From positions 883,501-947,500 of the forward strand of contig JASXTE010000001.1 of assembly GCA_030280995.1 (NCBI GenBank): a stretch of DNA of 64,000 nt, in the 5' to 3' direction. The notes beneath the pieces were generated by a model, which was not told the origin of the DNA, made no database searches, and saw only the letters and a list, made by a program, of their open reading frames with translations. Position numbers and translations under genes: made by a program. Shown piece after piece: positions 33,766 to 46,158 of the stretch (position 1 is the first letter of the stretch; every line of letters starts with the position of its first letter). This DNA is from Hemileia vastatrix (lineage: Eukaryota; Basidiomycota; Pucciniomycetes; Pucciniales; Zaghouaniaceae).

Positions 33766-34071
33766 TACACGAGAAACATTATACTAACGTTCCAGAAAAT
33801 TCGGGTGACGATACCCAATGCATAGTGAACTACCCTGGTGAAATTGCCTATGTAACATCAGCTATTAGGGGGTATCAAAGTTAGAAATTTGTAATTATTT
33901 AAAAAGGTATTTCAAAACACAAAAAGAAAGCCACAAACGTGAAATTAATTCTCAGTAAAAAGGTGCTTTGGGGGAACAATATGGAATATTATAAAAAAAC
34001 AATCATGGTTGATTTGGTGGAAAAAAGAGGTATTTTGAAATGGAAGATTTCTAATACTGATACCCGCTATT

Positions 34072-36382
34072 ATGTCTGTTGTGTTAGTTGCTACAGATGC
34101 GGCATGGGGTAGCTCTCCGGTTGATTCCAAGACTGCGAAAGAAGCTCTGTCCACAAGTATATCTTGCAGATTAATTCCGACCTCAAGTCCAAACAGCAAG
34201 TATCACTTTGAAGTAAACCACTCAAATTTCAATGAAAACCAATTATTCTGATTTTCATCATTGCATCACTATGCCCTCTTTCCACTCCTCTTCTTGGATA
34301 TTTATTAAGATTCAATCAAGCTGTGCTATTGACGCAATTATCTTATCTTATTACATTTGCCTGGATATATAGATCATCCTAGACTCACAGTTTTGTAAAC
34401 TTATCTTAACTAGTTGGCTCCAGTGCCTTTTGACATTTTACCTTTTTTTCTATTTTTTCATACTCAGTTGCAAACGCAAAACATTAATCTTCTAGTCCTA
34501 CAGGTTATACACCCAGTCACAGCCTGATCAGATGTCTTCCTTTGTTGAGTATGAGAATGCCATCACTATAATCAGCCTGGCCGGAAAACTCGTAGCTGTG
34601 GCTCTCACATTTACTGTCCTTGGTCTGTTGCCCCTCTCAATGTATGATGTTTGCGCTCGACTGCGTGCTGGCATAGTATCTGCATTTCGCAACTCTCTTT
34701 TTGTGATGTTGTTTATGCAAGAATATCTCAAGGGGTTGTTAATGATTATATTTACCATTGCCTTACTGGTACTTCCATTTCTCCCTTCAATACACACCCG
34801 ACTATTCCCCTTGAATTATTATGAGCATCAGGCTCTGCTCCGCCGAGAGGTAAATTGGATGAAGTTTCCACATACTAAAGAGAACATCTACACTCCCGAA
34901 GTCCCTCTGGTTAGGAGTGCAATGCACAATACACCTCGTGGTGTAACTGATGTGCAATTAGGTAGGTCATCCCACAAATATTCGAAACAACTAACATGCC
35001 TAATGCAAGGTCCTCAAGATGATCAATTGATCGCAAACTGTTCAGGGGTGTACATCTCCGAGAGTCTTAATCAACTTCAGAGCAACGACAACATTACTTA
35101 CTCATCTTTCTTAACTACAAAGCGCAAATCAGAAAAATTGATATCTTCAAGACCAACATGGGATGTGATGGTGGTTATGCAAAAATTGTACGTCGAGGAT
35201 GGCTCTGGATTTAAAATGTCACCCTGGAAGGCATACGTGCCAGACTATTTTTTCGTGGAAGACTTGCTCTATAACAAGACGGCAACTTTACAGTATGTCA
35301 ATGCCCTAGCAATGCCTAATTCGTCGTTTCTCGTCGCAGGAACAATTTCCAACGACATTGTTTCTTATCGCTTAGACAGTGACCGAAATTCCGGAAATGA
35401 TATTATTCGGAATATTGCTGGTTTGAAAATACCAAGAAAATATCTTTACTACGATTATGATGCTGGGAGACAATTTGATGAATTTTACCGTATTTCCATG
35501 GAAAAAGTAGTTAAGAATGCAGATTTCGATACAACATACCTTTTTGAGTACGTTTCTACAGACAAGGGCACATATGTCAGTTTCAAGACTCAGATATTTC
35601 CTTATAACGTGTCAGTTTCTGGTCAAAAGATCTCTGGCATCATGGCCCAATTTTTGCGAATTACGTTGGATATCATACCAGTAAAAATTAACCGTACAGC
35701 GCCTTGGCACTCTATCAGAGAGAATAATAGGATAATTATTGCTCAAAAAGCCCAGTTAGCGGTACTACCAGATGAAATCTTCAGCTTTTTCTTGAATGAT
35801 CAAACGTTTAGGGTTGCAACCTATAAATTAGCTCGCGCGGTTGAGCTGACACTGGATCAAAATGGCTTAAAAGCTGAGCTCTGGCTGTACATCAGAACAA
35901 TTTTGCGGGGTTACTACCACAGCGAACTTGCTTACATCTACATCCTCATAATTATCTCAGTTGCCCTCATCATCTATGGATTTTCGTTGCCAGCAACAAA
36001 GACGAACTCGCTAGTAGAGAATATGTACGTGTCGGCCAATAAAGATTCTCAAGACTGTTCTCATAAGAAGAAGACACTCAGAGATAGGATCATCCGACCT
36101 GAAAGTATTTTTGAAAACAGAATCAAGTGTTTCAAATCTGACGACAAAAATCAGGTAGAAATTATTGTGAGATCAGAAAGATTTAGGTTGGCACTGTTAC
36201 CGGAAGATTCTCTGGCTGTTGGTTCTTCTGGCAAGGGATTCGCGCATTTCTTGGCTACCAACATGTCCCCGAAGAAGAATCATTTTCGTAATAAGACCTT
36301 TCAGCGATCCTCAAGTCTTGGAAATGAGGATTTCATTCTACCTGTCACAACTCTTAAGACCTACTCAAGAACGACAATATGA
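34072..36382 (+). CDS. Predicted glycosylated membrane protein, 616-668 codons
   Basis: A 616-codon frame starts at ATG 34532. A better model adds a first exon, 34072-34199 (ATG, 42 codons), joined through a 304-base intron (34200-34503, GTATCA to TACAG) that keeps the frame, for 668 residues. Numbered from ATG 34532, membrane segments lie at about 10-38 and 55-86. A large domain of about 380 residues follows with six N-glycosylation sequons (NCS, NIT, NKT, NSS, NVS, NRT). A third membrane segment lies at about 466-487 and a basic tail of about 130 residues ends the protein. This suggests a lumenal or extracellular domain between membrane anchors. No family was recognised and no stop or slip is seen. 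Its base composition is more balanced than its surroundings, so it is probably a real host gene. Confidence 0.75.
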
Positions 36383-37592
36383 CTCATGTGCTCTTTAATT
36401 AATCCTGCTCCGCTACAAGAGCCAATTTTTTTTTGATTTTTTAAAAATAGACAGTAAGTGCAAATAATTTGAGCAGTCCTAATTGAAAAAAAAAAACAAA
36501 TTAATAAAAAAACTGCTTACTGATGTAGTTTCATTTGTGAGAAACCCCAGTTGCATGGTAACACAGCTTCCCTGGCCCTTCGTTATTTATTTGGTTAATT
36601 ATTCATATCTTATATCTCATGAACAGTATTTTGTTAACTCTAGCTATCACGGCCATAGTTGTTACATGCTTACATAATATCGTAATCATCTTGTTTGTAT
36701 GATATTATTTTCATCACTCCTATAGCAATATGTCCTTAGGGACAGACAAAATTCAACGTAAAATCAATTCATGAATGGCACTCAATATTTGATATTAAAC
36801 TGGCTCATTGGTAATAGTTTATGGAAAAATTGATGTAGTCCTCTTTTTCTACCTCCTTTTATAATTTTATCTACAATTAGAGTACATATCATGATAGATT
36901 GTGCTATAGGGATAGGTCCGAGCTAATATTTTTTGGTAGTATATGATGTTTAAGAGGCAAAACAGCCTCGATAGACTTACCAAGCTAATGAGGTTGATAT
37001 AAAAGTAATCAATAACCTGATGATTTTGATGGGATATATTGGAAAGTGAAATGGAGCTAAAATAAAAGAAAATTAAATGGCATAAATCATTACCTCTGAG
37101 ACAGGTAGACTACAAAAGAGAAAATATAAATTGGCTGAAAATTTTTTCTAGGTACATTACAAGAATCAAGTCTAGCTAAAAAAATCTATTGCTAGCCAAA
37201 AAATGGAAGAAACAATAATTTTTCATTTTTTGATATACACATACAACATTTAAGAGCATGCGGTGGATATGTAAATTTCAAAAGATAAATCTTGGTGAAA
37301 AACAGTTTTAATTGGTATAAAAGTTAATAAATACTGTTTGTAATAGAATAAACCTGGAAAAAAGCAAAACTAGCTTCACCAGAAAATAAAAGTGTCAGAA
37401 TTCAAAAAAAAAATACTTCCTAACTCAACATGGATACCCGAGTTTGTTCACCTTCTACAATCATATATATGTATTTAACTCTTAAACGAGACATTACCAT
37501 ATTGATAGCTGATAGGTTAGATGTGCATTAGGTTAGTAATAGTGATAGTGTTACATAGTGTTGAATAGAAGCTATGCTGTTACTTTTCCACA
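36383..37592. other. AT-rich 3' flank, nothing recognised
   Basis: No gene, repeat or RNA could be supported. A short frame at 36483-36677 is weak and ignored. Confidence 0.5.
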
Positions 37593-38118
37593 TTGATTTT
37601 CCTATCACCATTACATTAAAATCAATCACTTGTTTATTTCCATTGCACTATCCGCTATCCGATATTTTGTTTCGCTACGTTACACTTGCGCCTAGGTATT
37701 CTTCACCTGATTCTTCTTCTTTTTTCTTGTCTAATCATTCTTATTTATAGGTTGGCTCCACTGAGTTTTGCCAACTAGCAGCAATTTTTGTAACTGACAA
37801 AAATCTACATTTATATTTAAAAGGTTGGATACTATTTGATAATCATGTTCACATTTGCTCTTTTGTTCATGCTTTATGTTAATTGATTTTCCTATCACCA
37901 TTACATTAAAATTAATCACTTGTTTATTTCCATTGCGCTATCTGCTATCCGATATTTTGTTTCACTATGTTACACTCGCGCCTAGGTTGGCTACACTGAG
38001 TTTTGCCAACTGGCAGCGATTTTTGTAACTGAAAAAAATTGACATTTATATTTAAAAGGTTGGCTCCACTGAGTTTCGCCAACCAGCAGCAATTTTTGTA
38101 ACTGACAAAAATTGACAA
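37593..38118. repeat. Tandem and direct repeats
   Basis: A block of about 105 bp (ATTGATTTTCCTATCACCAT to GCGCCTAGG) occurs at 37593-37697 and 37880-37986. A block of about 73 bp (TTGGCTCCACTGAGTTTTGC with AATTTTTGTAACTGACAAAA) occurs at about 37752, 37985 and 38058. The last copy cuts off the gag relic that follows. Confidence 0.85.
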
Positions 38119-39547
38119 TGTCCAATGCTCCAAAACTAGGGGGGCCCATATCTGCCATACCCTTCTGCATTTTATACAGCTCCTCTTTGATGTAATTCTT
38201 CCTAGCTGCACTCAGCATAGGATCCACCTTTGAAGCCTTAGGCTTTGGTTGAGCCTGAGCACTGCTCTTTGGCCTTCCCACCTTTCCTGCTTCCACATCA
38301 TAAACACCAGCCAAGCATTTCCCACTTGAATTTCCACCACAAGAATACAACTCCAAACCACCAAAGTTAGCCTCCTTTCCCTTTCCCTTGCCATCCTCTC
38401 CACCTTTACCAGAAGAAGAAGCCCCATTAGGTAACTCTTCAAACCTTGGCCTCCTTGAGTTGACATTATGCCTCCTCCTCACCAAGTCCACTGGAGCCTG
38501 ACCATAATTAGGCTTCACAAAAGAACCATATGGAAACTTGAACACTTTCCCATCAAATTCCACCTTCCCTTCAGACACATCCCTATTCAGTGCCCAAAAA
38601 TATTTGGACTTGTGGCCCTTCCTGCTGTAATAAGAGCAGACCCAAGGATCACTCCTACCAGCCCTCCTTTCAAAATCTCTAGGCTGAGAAGTAGCCTTAT
38701 TGGCTTTCTGAGCCTCCTGAAAAAAAATATGCAGCTGTTTTGTCAGATTAGCCAACTGCTCCACATTGGGATCAACCTCATTAGACTTCTCAGGAGCCTT
38801 TCCATTGTTCACAATTTCCTGTTTCCTAGATTCCTCCACAACTTCAGCAAAAGCTTCACTGACCTTGCTAACCTACTTTGTGCTAGCTTCTTGGCAAGAA
38901 TCCACTTTCAACAGTTTCAGATGACCCTCCACAAACTCCTTCACCACAGAAAGAGCAGGAAACTTCTGATTCCCATTAGGAAGAATCTTCATCTTATTCT
39001 TCCTTGCCATTTTTTTCAGCACATCAATTCTGACATTCCTGGACAGAGCAGACCAGAAAATATCCCTTGCAGAGTCAGTACTCTCCAAATCCTGCATATC
39101 CACCAAATAATCCACCACTGGCTCCAACTGAGACAGAAACTTCATATAAGTATGGAGGTTGTCCACACCTCCATAAGATTGCCATTCACTTGCAATCATA
39201 TTGACATCAACCATAGAGTACCTGGATCCCCACCTGTCTGTCATCTTCAGACACAAATTTTTCCAATCTTTCCTCCTGTAACCCTCCATAGAGGCCACTT
39301 CCTTCACCAGAGCCCTGTCACCAATATAGAAGATGGCTTGCTTCACCATGTCCAAGTGAGAAGCACCATCCACATTCCAAGCAGCCTCAAACAGCTCCAG
39401 AAACAGCCTCACATCCTCCCCCATAAACATAGGCCCCTTCCAGGACTTGATCCTGACAGAAGGCCTAACAGAAACAGGAGGATTATCATCCTCAGCAGCA
39501 CCAACAGTGCCACTACCACCACTAAAGAAAGAGGGTCCAGAAGCCAT
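38119..39547 (-). pseudogene. Retrotransposon gag of another family, minus strand
   Basis: Starting at ATG 39547 (MASGPSFFSGGSG), the protein has a typical gag capsid-like region (FMGEDVRLFLELFEAAWNVD, RRKDWKNLCLKMTDRWG, WQSYGGVDNLHTYMKFLSQL). A TAG near 38873 interrupts it, after which the frame continues into a nucleocapsid-like part. There the zinc knuckle is degraded: C-x2-Y-x4-H-x4-F instead of C-x2-C-x4-H-x4-C, near 38640. A Gly/Lys-rich stretch follows. It ends abruptly at 38118 in tandem repeats, and pol is absent. On its 5' side, Gypsy copy B was inserted at 39641. Confidence 0.75.
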
Positions 39548-39640
39548 GGTCCGATAGATTCCAGATAACCAATCTCCAACCACAGAAGAGAGTGAAAAGT
39601 AACAGAAAGTCCAAAAAGCTAACAAATCCTCTCCCCACGT

Positions 39641-40899
39641 TGTGGTATGGGCATTGCAGGTAACTTATCTTTTGGACCAATCAGCTGTGTATCCCAGGAA
39701 GAACAAAGGGGAATCATAGCGCCATTATAAATATGTAATTATGGTTTTAAAAGAACAAAGGGAAATAGAAGTGCGGAAGAGGCTTTAGAGTCTGTGTGCT
39801 TAGATTTTGCAGCAGGATGTGCCGCATAAAGGAATTATCAACTTAGGAGTGCAAAAACTGAACATTATGGATTTGGATTTTCCAATAATTGTGTGTTATG
39901 CATTAAGGAAGGAATTATGGCTCAAGGAAGGCCTCAAGTACATAGTATACTGCACTGCTGCTAATGTAGTAAATTACTTAAATGGGTGATGTAAGTTGCA
40001 GAGGCTAACTAGTTAAGTCAATTTTCAGAACTATGGACTTAGTAATGAAACAAGGAGAATGGGGACTTGATCACAAAACTACCCAAGAGTCAAAGAGACT
40101 AGGATCAGTGCTGAAAGGTGACAACGTGGGAAGTAGCGCTGAAACAATGCAAAGGTACAGTCATAAGTGTGCATGTGGAACATGAGTGAAACAATTAAAA
40201 ACTAGTTTTAGTAAGCTTAGGGTATTTTTAGGCCCTGTAGTTGTTACAAGCAGTGTATTTAGTTTACTAATGAATTAGTTAGTGTTTTACTAATGTGGTG
40301 CTAGAAACAGGACTGGAGATCCACTAGGGAACTGTGTCTGGAGCATTGAAAAATATAAGAAGGAAAGGCTATCTTATAGAAGAGTAGTGAAATAGGAAGA
40401 TTATTATTGAGATCAGTCATTTGATTACGGACATTAAAGCTTCATATTATATACTTTTGAAATATATTGTGATATATAGTGATTTTGTCTATTTTGTCTA
40501 TTTTGTGATTACTCTGATAACAAATTCGTGAGTCTGTGTGTATTTCATATAGTTTAGTGAAAAGGCACAACACAGAGAGAATATATAGATTTATTAGGAT
40601 AAACTATAAGTAGAGTTATTTTATTGCTAAAATAAGGCATATTCAAAGAGAGTGCTTCAAGAGGGAGTAGCTGTGGATATTATCACCTATTAAGAATAGA
40701 AATATCCAGATAGTAATATATGTTTTTCCTTATCTTTTAACTCATCTCTCAACTCATAAAATATCTAGTCAGATACTAGTATTACACATTATTGTGCTCT
40801 TTAAAATAAGATTGGCAGGCACTTCTTTTTAGAAATTGAAAAGAAGAACCAACCCATCTTGCATTTTGTCTACTTATTAGTACTTTAGAACTCTCTACA
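39641..40899 (+). repeat. 5' LTR of Gypsy copy B
   Basis: It begins TGTGGTATGG and ends CTCTCTACA, about 1259 bp. It matches the C LTRs in blocks (GGACCAATCAGCT, GGAAGAACAAAGGGG, TGGATTTGGATTTTCCAATA, CCAACCCATCTTGC). It is the most diverged and longest of the LTRs here. Confidence 0.85.
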
Positions 40900-40901
40900 A
40901 T

Positions 40902-40919
40902 TGGTGTCAGAAGAGTGGC
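40902..40919 (+). promoter_or_regulatory. Primer-binding site of copy B
   Basis: TGGTGTCAGAAGAGTGGC begins two bases after the LTR. A start with TGG (complement of the tRNA CCA end) is usual. The tRNA was not identified. Confidence 0.6.
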
Positions 40920-41140
40920 ATAATTGTAACTAGTGCTCGGATTAGATTGTTTGGTTTTTAAAGTTTTGTCAAGCAGGAATAATCAAGCCAGCACTTCAGT
41001 GGAAGAGTCGTAGGGTCTACAACAAGTGGATCAATAGCCGTTATCAGAGGATAGCGTAGGACTGTATCTTGGACATAGTTGGGTTAAATTATCAAGTGTG
41101 TGTTTGTTTTTGGATTTTTTTTGATTCTTTTATTTTGAAG

Positions 41141-42293
41141 ATGGAACCTACTGCAACTACATCTCAGGGATGTCAGGAGAGGGTTCAATTTTTCAATACA
41201 ACAGCATTGTTGCCGCAGAGGGTAACTATGATTATCAGGTGTAAAGATGAAAGCTTGCGTTTTTCAGGCATTAATACCAAGAAGTTCTTACGTAGGTTTG
41301 AGCAAGCAGCTAAAGTTCATGGAGAGACAGAATATGATATGGTGCTCCAAGTATTGTTCTTTGTATCAAATGAGTGCAAGGACAATCTGGAAGATCTAAA
41401 GGGTCACAAAGAGTGTGATTGGTCAGAACTAAAGGAAAATATGCTTAAGAGATGGCCAAAGATTACTGAAGAAACTAGGTACACAATTAAGGATCTAGAT
41501 GTCTTGGCTATGAAGGCCTAAGTTGGAGGGGGTGTTTGAGACCCTAAAGAATTTAAAGGTTTCAATGAAGAGTTTGATTGAATGGTCAAGTATTTGGTCA
41601 GTAATGAAGATTTTAGTGATAATAATGCATCTTTACCTTGGTTTTGTGAAGCATTAGTGCTAGAAGTGAAAGACTGGGCAAAGAGGCGCTTAGATAACAA
41701 AGGGAAATTAGTCAAGAAGAGGGATGGTAATTATAAGTACCCTGAATTAGAGGAAGTAGAGACAGAAGCTGAAGCGGAAATGAATTTGTGTCAAGTTGAG
41801 CTCTTCGCAGTTAGAGTCACTTTGGATAATAAGGAAGTGGAAAAGGATGCATCTGATGTTTGATTGTCTCAGGTGTTGTCCCTAAAGCTAAAGTTTTAAC
41901 TAAAGAGCAGCCAGATTCTGCTATGGCCAGGATTGAAGAATTGGGGAAGAAAATAAGTGAAGCAGCAAAAGCAAAGGAGGTGTTTAGGCCCAAGAGTTCT
42001 TCCCAACCTTTGGGCTTTGCTACAATGGTATGCTACTATTGTAATAAAGAAGGGCATACTAGGATGAGGTGTAATGTGTTCAAAAGGATAAAGAGGAGAG
42101 GGTATTTTACAAAGATGGAACTATGCTTATGTTGGAAAAAATGACTAAGCTTTTTAAACACAAGGATGGAGGGATGTGAGCCATAATCATTGATTATATT
42201 AATAAGAAGTCTATGGAAGGCAATTTGAGCAAGGGCAAAGAGCCTGAAGCTAAAGAAAAAGGCAAGGGTGCAAAATCAGTAAATTTTTAAGTT
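41141..42293 (+). pseudogene. Gag of Gypsy copy B
   Basis: Starting at ATG 41141 (MEPTATTSQGCQ), the capsid-like region (KDESLRFSGINTKKFLRRFE, KENMLKRWPKITEE) runs to a TAA near 41519. Coding continues with stops near 41535, 41580 and 41861. A zinc knuckle, CYYCNKEGHTRMRC, keeps all four ligands (near 42030). The protein would coat the element RNA in virus-like particles. This copy is broken; its sibling in copy C has a different set of defects. Confidence 0.85.
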
Positions 42294-42701
42294 ACTTGTG
42301 CAGTGTTGTATTTTAAAGTAAAAGAAGGAGTGGTTGAAGTGCCACTTATTGCAGCGTGTCTGGAGATTTTTGCAGCAAAACACAAGAAAATGGCCCAACC
42401 AAAAATTAGTAGGCCAAGAAGAGCTGGTGATAGGTATGCCAATCCTGAGGATATGGAGGAAGTAGGGTATACTACTAGAGAAAATACACCTGCACCTATG
42501 GAAGATGTTGAAATGGAAGGTATGGAAACTGGTGGGTATGGTGTGGATCATCAGGAAGAAGAACAACCTTTGACAATGGAGTAGCCAAAGGTAGTACAGA
42601 AAAGGGCAGTACCTGCTGAAGGAATTCCAGGAGCAAGGCATAATACTCCAAAGAACCCACCTGGAAGAGCAAAAGCTGGTGCAAAGGCAACACAACCTAA
42701 A

Positions 42702-43442
42702 TGGAAAACGAATCACCCAGTTCACTCAATTTTCCTAAGGCAGCTAAGGATTTAGTTGTTCAGTGTTTAAAAACTATAGTTTCAGTCCCATCGGGAATGC
42801 TGACAGCAGTAGTGCCAGACGTAGCAAACGGAATTGTGAATAAGTGCAGGAAGAAAAGGATTGATAATTGTGCTGAATTTGATGTAGGGGAGAATTCATT
42901 TCAGCCAGTTGTTGGATTGCCTAGGGCACCACATTATGAAGGTCCCTTAGGGTATTTGACAATTACTGTAAATGGTAAACAGATTAGAGCGTTAGTGGAT
43001 ACAGGTTCACAAATCAATGTGGTTTCAGCGGATGATGCTGTGGAGCTAGGTCTTCCTGTAAAGACAGTTATGGCACTCTTGCAGGAATGGTGGAGGTAGT
43101 TTGCCTGTTATAGATGTAGCAGAGTATGTATGCACTAGAGTTATGGGAGGAACAAGAGATATTCATTTTTATGTTACAATTGGTGTAGTTAAACCAGTTT
43201 TAGGCACACCATTTTTAATGGATTATTCTGAAACTATTTATTATTGTTTTAATAAGACTATTGGAATAAGGATAATGGGTGATGATGTTATTCCAGTAAC
43301 AGCAGTCTCAGTAGTGCCTAAGGATGGTGGCTGGAAAACTAAGTACTCTGGAGCTGCGAGATTGGAGAAAGAAAGAGAGATTTATGAGGTCTCAGAGGAT
43401 GAAATGCGGCGACCGCCAGGAAGATTCCAACATTTTCATTAG
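42702..43442 (+). pseudogene. Aspartic protease region of Gypsy copy B
   Basis: The retropepsin signature ALVDTGSQINVV lies near 42990-43025, followed by flap and C-terminal text (VKPVLGTPFLMDYSETIYYC) near 43190. A slip near 43090 splits the frame. It would cut the gag-pol polyprotein. About 400 bp of linker coding (42303-42700) with stops separates it from gag. Confidence 0.8.
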
Positions 43443-43528
43443 GGGCTGGCATTTTAGGTTTTACTATCTCCCAGAATGAGAGGAACCGGGATAGTGACCA
43501 GTCAGTCCAACAAGAGGGGATACATAAA

Positions 43529-46158
43529 GTGGTACTTCATAGGTGTCTTGGGAATACTACTGTAGAATTTATTAGACCTAGGATTTTTGACTTCATTGAT
43601 TATGGATTTTGTTATACTTATATTAAAAAGAAAAGGCAAAAACAGTATTTAGGTACAACCCATAGTTATGTTAGAAAGGGTTTGATTTTAAGTAATGAAG
43701 GAAGCAGCAAGCGCTGTTTTGCATCAAAGTATAAACCAGTAGCTGTCAAGGTTGAACCAGTAAATGTACAAATGCCATATTTGAATCCTCCTTTCCAGAG
43801 TCTGGCGCTGTCTAGAAATTGTTATGATACTCCTTTAACAAAGTTTCCGCCTAAATTTACACCTACTAGTAGAATCACAATGGAAAGGCTTCAGATGGTT
43901 AATTTTGGACCAGAGGATTGGTTATCTCAGGAAGAGAAGAAGTTTTTTCATGTTATGGATCTTAGGGAGAAGGCTATTGCGTTTTCTGAAGAGGAAAGAG
44001 GTTTGTTGAAACACTCTTAAGTTGAACCTTATATTGTTCCAGTTATACCTCATGCGCCATGGCAGAAGAAGGCTTTTCAAATACCAGCAGCTGTAAGAGA
44101 GGAGTTTATGGAATTAATTAGGGAAAGGTTAAGGTCTGGCTTTTATGAACAGTATATGTCTAGATATTCAAGTCCAGTGTTTTGTGTTTTTAAGCACTGT
44201 GGTAAACTGAGGGTTGTTCATGATCTTAGGGAGATGAACAAGGTTATGGTAAAAGACGCAGGAATTCCACTAACTCCAGAGGAGTTTGTAGATTAATTTG
44301 TGGGGCGCGCATGTTATGGATTAGGTGATATACTGGGAGTATATGATGAGCATGAACTGGATGAATCATCCAGGCCCATGACTATGTCTGAAACGCCACT
44401 GGGACATTTAAGGCTGACAAGGTTACCGCATGGCGCAACAAATTCTGTGGCGGTATACCAAGCGTAGATGATGTGGATACTGCAGGACAAAATTCCAGAG
44501 CATGTGGGAATTTTCATTGATGATTGCGGTATAAAAGGACCAGCCAGTGACTATTATGGGGAAGTTTTAGAGGAGAATCCATATATTAGAAGGTTTGTTT
44601 GGGAATATGCAATTACCTTGGAAAGAGTGTTATTTAAGATAGAGGAGGCAGGATTAACAATCTCTAATTCAAATTTTGCTTGGTGTGTTCCAGTGCTAGA
44701 TATAGTGGGACATGTGGTATGCAAGGAAGAGAGTACCATTGCTGAAAAGCAGAAGAATAAGGTGCTTAAATGGCCAAGACCAAGTTATACTACGGAAGTT
44801 AGAGGGTTTTTGGCATCTGTACATATGTAAGAATGTTTATTTGAGATTTTAATTTGCTGTCTTCACCTTTAAGGCGCTTAACAAGGAAAGATTTTGCATG
44901 GGATTGGACGGAGGAATGTGAAGAGTCATTATAGTTATTAAAGAGGATTGTAGGAAAAGATATCCTTTTGAAAAGATTGGAATATGGACCAGGCGCTGGG
45001 AAAATTACTCTAGCGGTGGATTCTAGTGTGTCTTCAGCAGGCGCAGTTTTGATGCAGGAGGATGAGAAAGGTAATTAAAGACCTGTCCTTTATGAATCTA
45101 AGACTTTTACTAAAGTGGAGTCTAGGTACTCTTAGTCTAAGCTGGAGTTACGCAGAGTAGCAAAAATACATAAGAAGCTACAGTGGATGCTTTGGGGGCA
45201 ACATTTTGAGTTGCAGGTTGATGTGCTATCATTGGTGCAATTGATTATTAGCCCAAGTTTACCAGATGTGCCCATGACAAGATGTGTGGCACAGATTAAT
45301 TTATTTTCTTTTGAATTAGTGCATAAGCTGGGGAAGTCCTTCACAATTCCAGATTCGTTATCCAGAAGGCTGTTGTGTGAAGAAGACTCAAAAGCTGAGG
45401 AATTTGAAGAAGATAAAATATGGGTAAGCAGGATAGATTATTGTTATGAAGGATTTGATAGAGGGGTCTGCTAAGACGATAAACTAGGTAATTATGACAC
45501 AAAGGATGTTTGTAGCAAAGGTAGTCTGCAACTGGATTTAGAGAACACTGAAGTTAATGTAGGGACAAGGAGTGCACTAGATGTGACAGCGGAAGAGTCA
45601 GATGATGAAGACCACTCAAGGGGAAGTCAAGATAATAATACTTTTTCAGAGAATGGAGAGTATTCTGATGATAATGCGCCTGCTGATGAGGAAGCTGAAT
45701 CGCTAAGGTTATATCTGGAAGATAATAGTCAACTGGAGTTTTGTGATGAAAAGGTTTGGCACAATATCAAGAAGCGTGCTAAAAGTTATTTTATTAAAGA
45801 TAGAAAGTTATGGAGGAATAAGTCTTTGTTTCCTCAGTAAGTCATTCAAACTAGGGAAAGAAAGGAGAAAAAACTCAGGGAGTTTCATGAGAATTTAGGT
45901 CATAGAGTTCAAGATGAGACATATCACAGAGTCAGGAAAAGATTCTGGTGGCCCAATATGAAGAAAAAGGTAAGGGATTGGGTTAAATCTTGTCTGGAAT
46001 GTCAGTGCAGAAGTTACAGGAAGCCAAAAGAGAAAGTTAGAGCAACGGGCAAAGATACTGTTTTGGTATGATCAGCTTAGAAATAGTTCATATAAAAGAA
46101 GGGCGCTTTAAATACTTGGTAGTAGCTGAGTATGATCTATCAGGATGGGTCGAAGCGG
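43529..46158 (+). pseudogene. RT, RNase H and start of integrase, Gypsy copy B
   Basis: The RT domain begins near 44040 (VIPHAPWQKKAF) and has SPVFCVFKHCGKLRVVHDLR and then RLTRLPHGATNSVAVYQ. The active site is IFIDDCGIKGP near 44510, with FIDD in place of the commoner YxDD, and EVRGFL lies near 44805. RNase H follows (DSSVSSAGAVLMQ, about 45020), then an acidic linker and the integrase zinc finger near 45880-46010. Stops are at about 44018, 44294, 44465, 44828, 44930, 45076 and 45472, and a slip lies near 46065. The core stops at GWVEA (46158), where copy C was inserted. The remainder is at 60976-61785. Confidence 0.88.
46155..46158 (+). repeat. Target duplication GCGG, left copy
   Basis: GCGG precedes the 5' LTR of copy C and is repeated at 60976-60979 after its 3' LTR. 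The integrase reading frame of copy B is restored when one copy is removed. Ty3/Gypsy insertions usually give 4-6 bp duplications. Confidence 0.85.

Larger units (their letters stand above)
31299..33878. mobile_element. Region bounded by TTGATACCCCC ends, nested mosaic
   Basis: TTGATACCCCCTATTATA at 31299 and GGGGGTATCAA ending at 33878 match the ends of the MITE at 26505-26746. Inside are sequences of the same family (31680-31930) and later insertions: repeat R, an LTR fragment, a Tc1/mariner relic and a hairpin MITE. It could be one element enlarged by insertions or two unrelated ends. No target duplication was seen. Confidence 0.4.

Noticed and set aside
38468..39568. 366-codon plus-strand frame
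   Set aside because: It is the shadow of the minus-strand gag gene, His/Pro/Ile-rich as expected for an antisense reading, and lacks any domain.
42276..42725. 149-codon minus-strand frame with many Trp, Cys and Phe
   Set aside because: It is the shadow of the Lys/Glu-rich gag-protease linker of Gypsy copy B.
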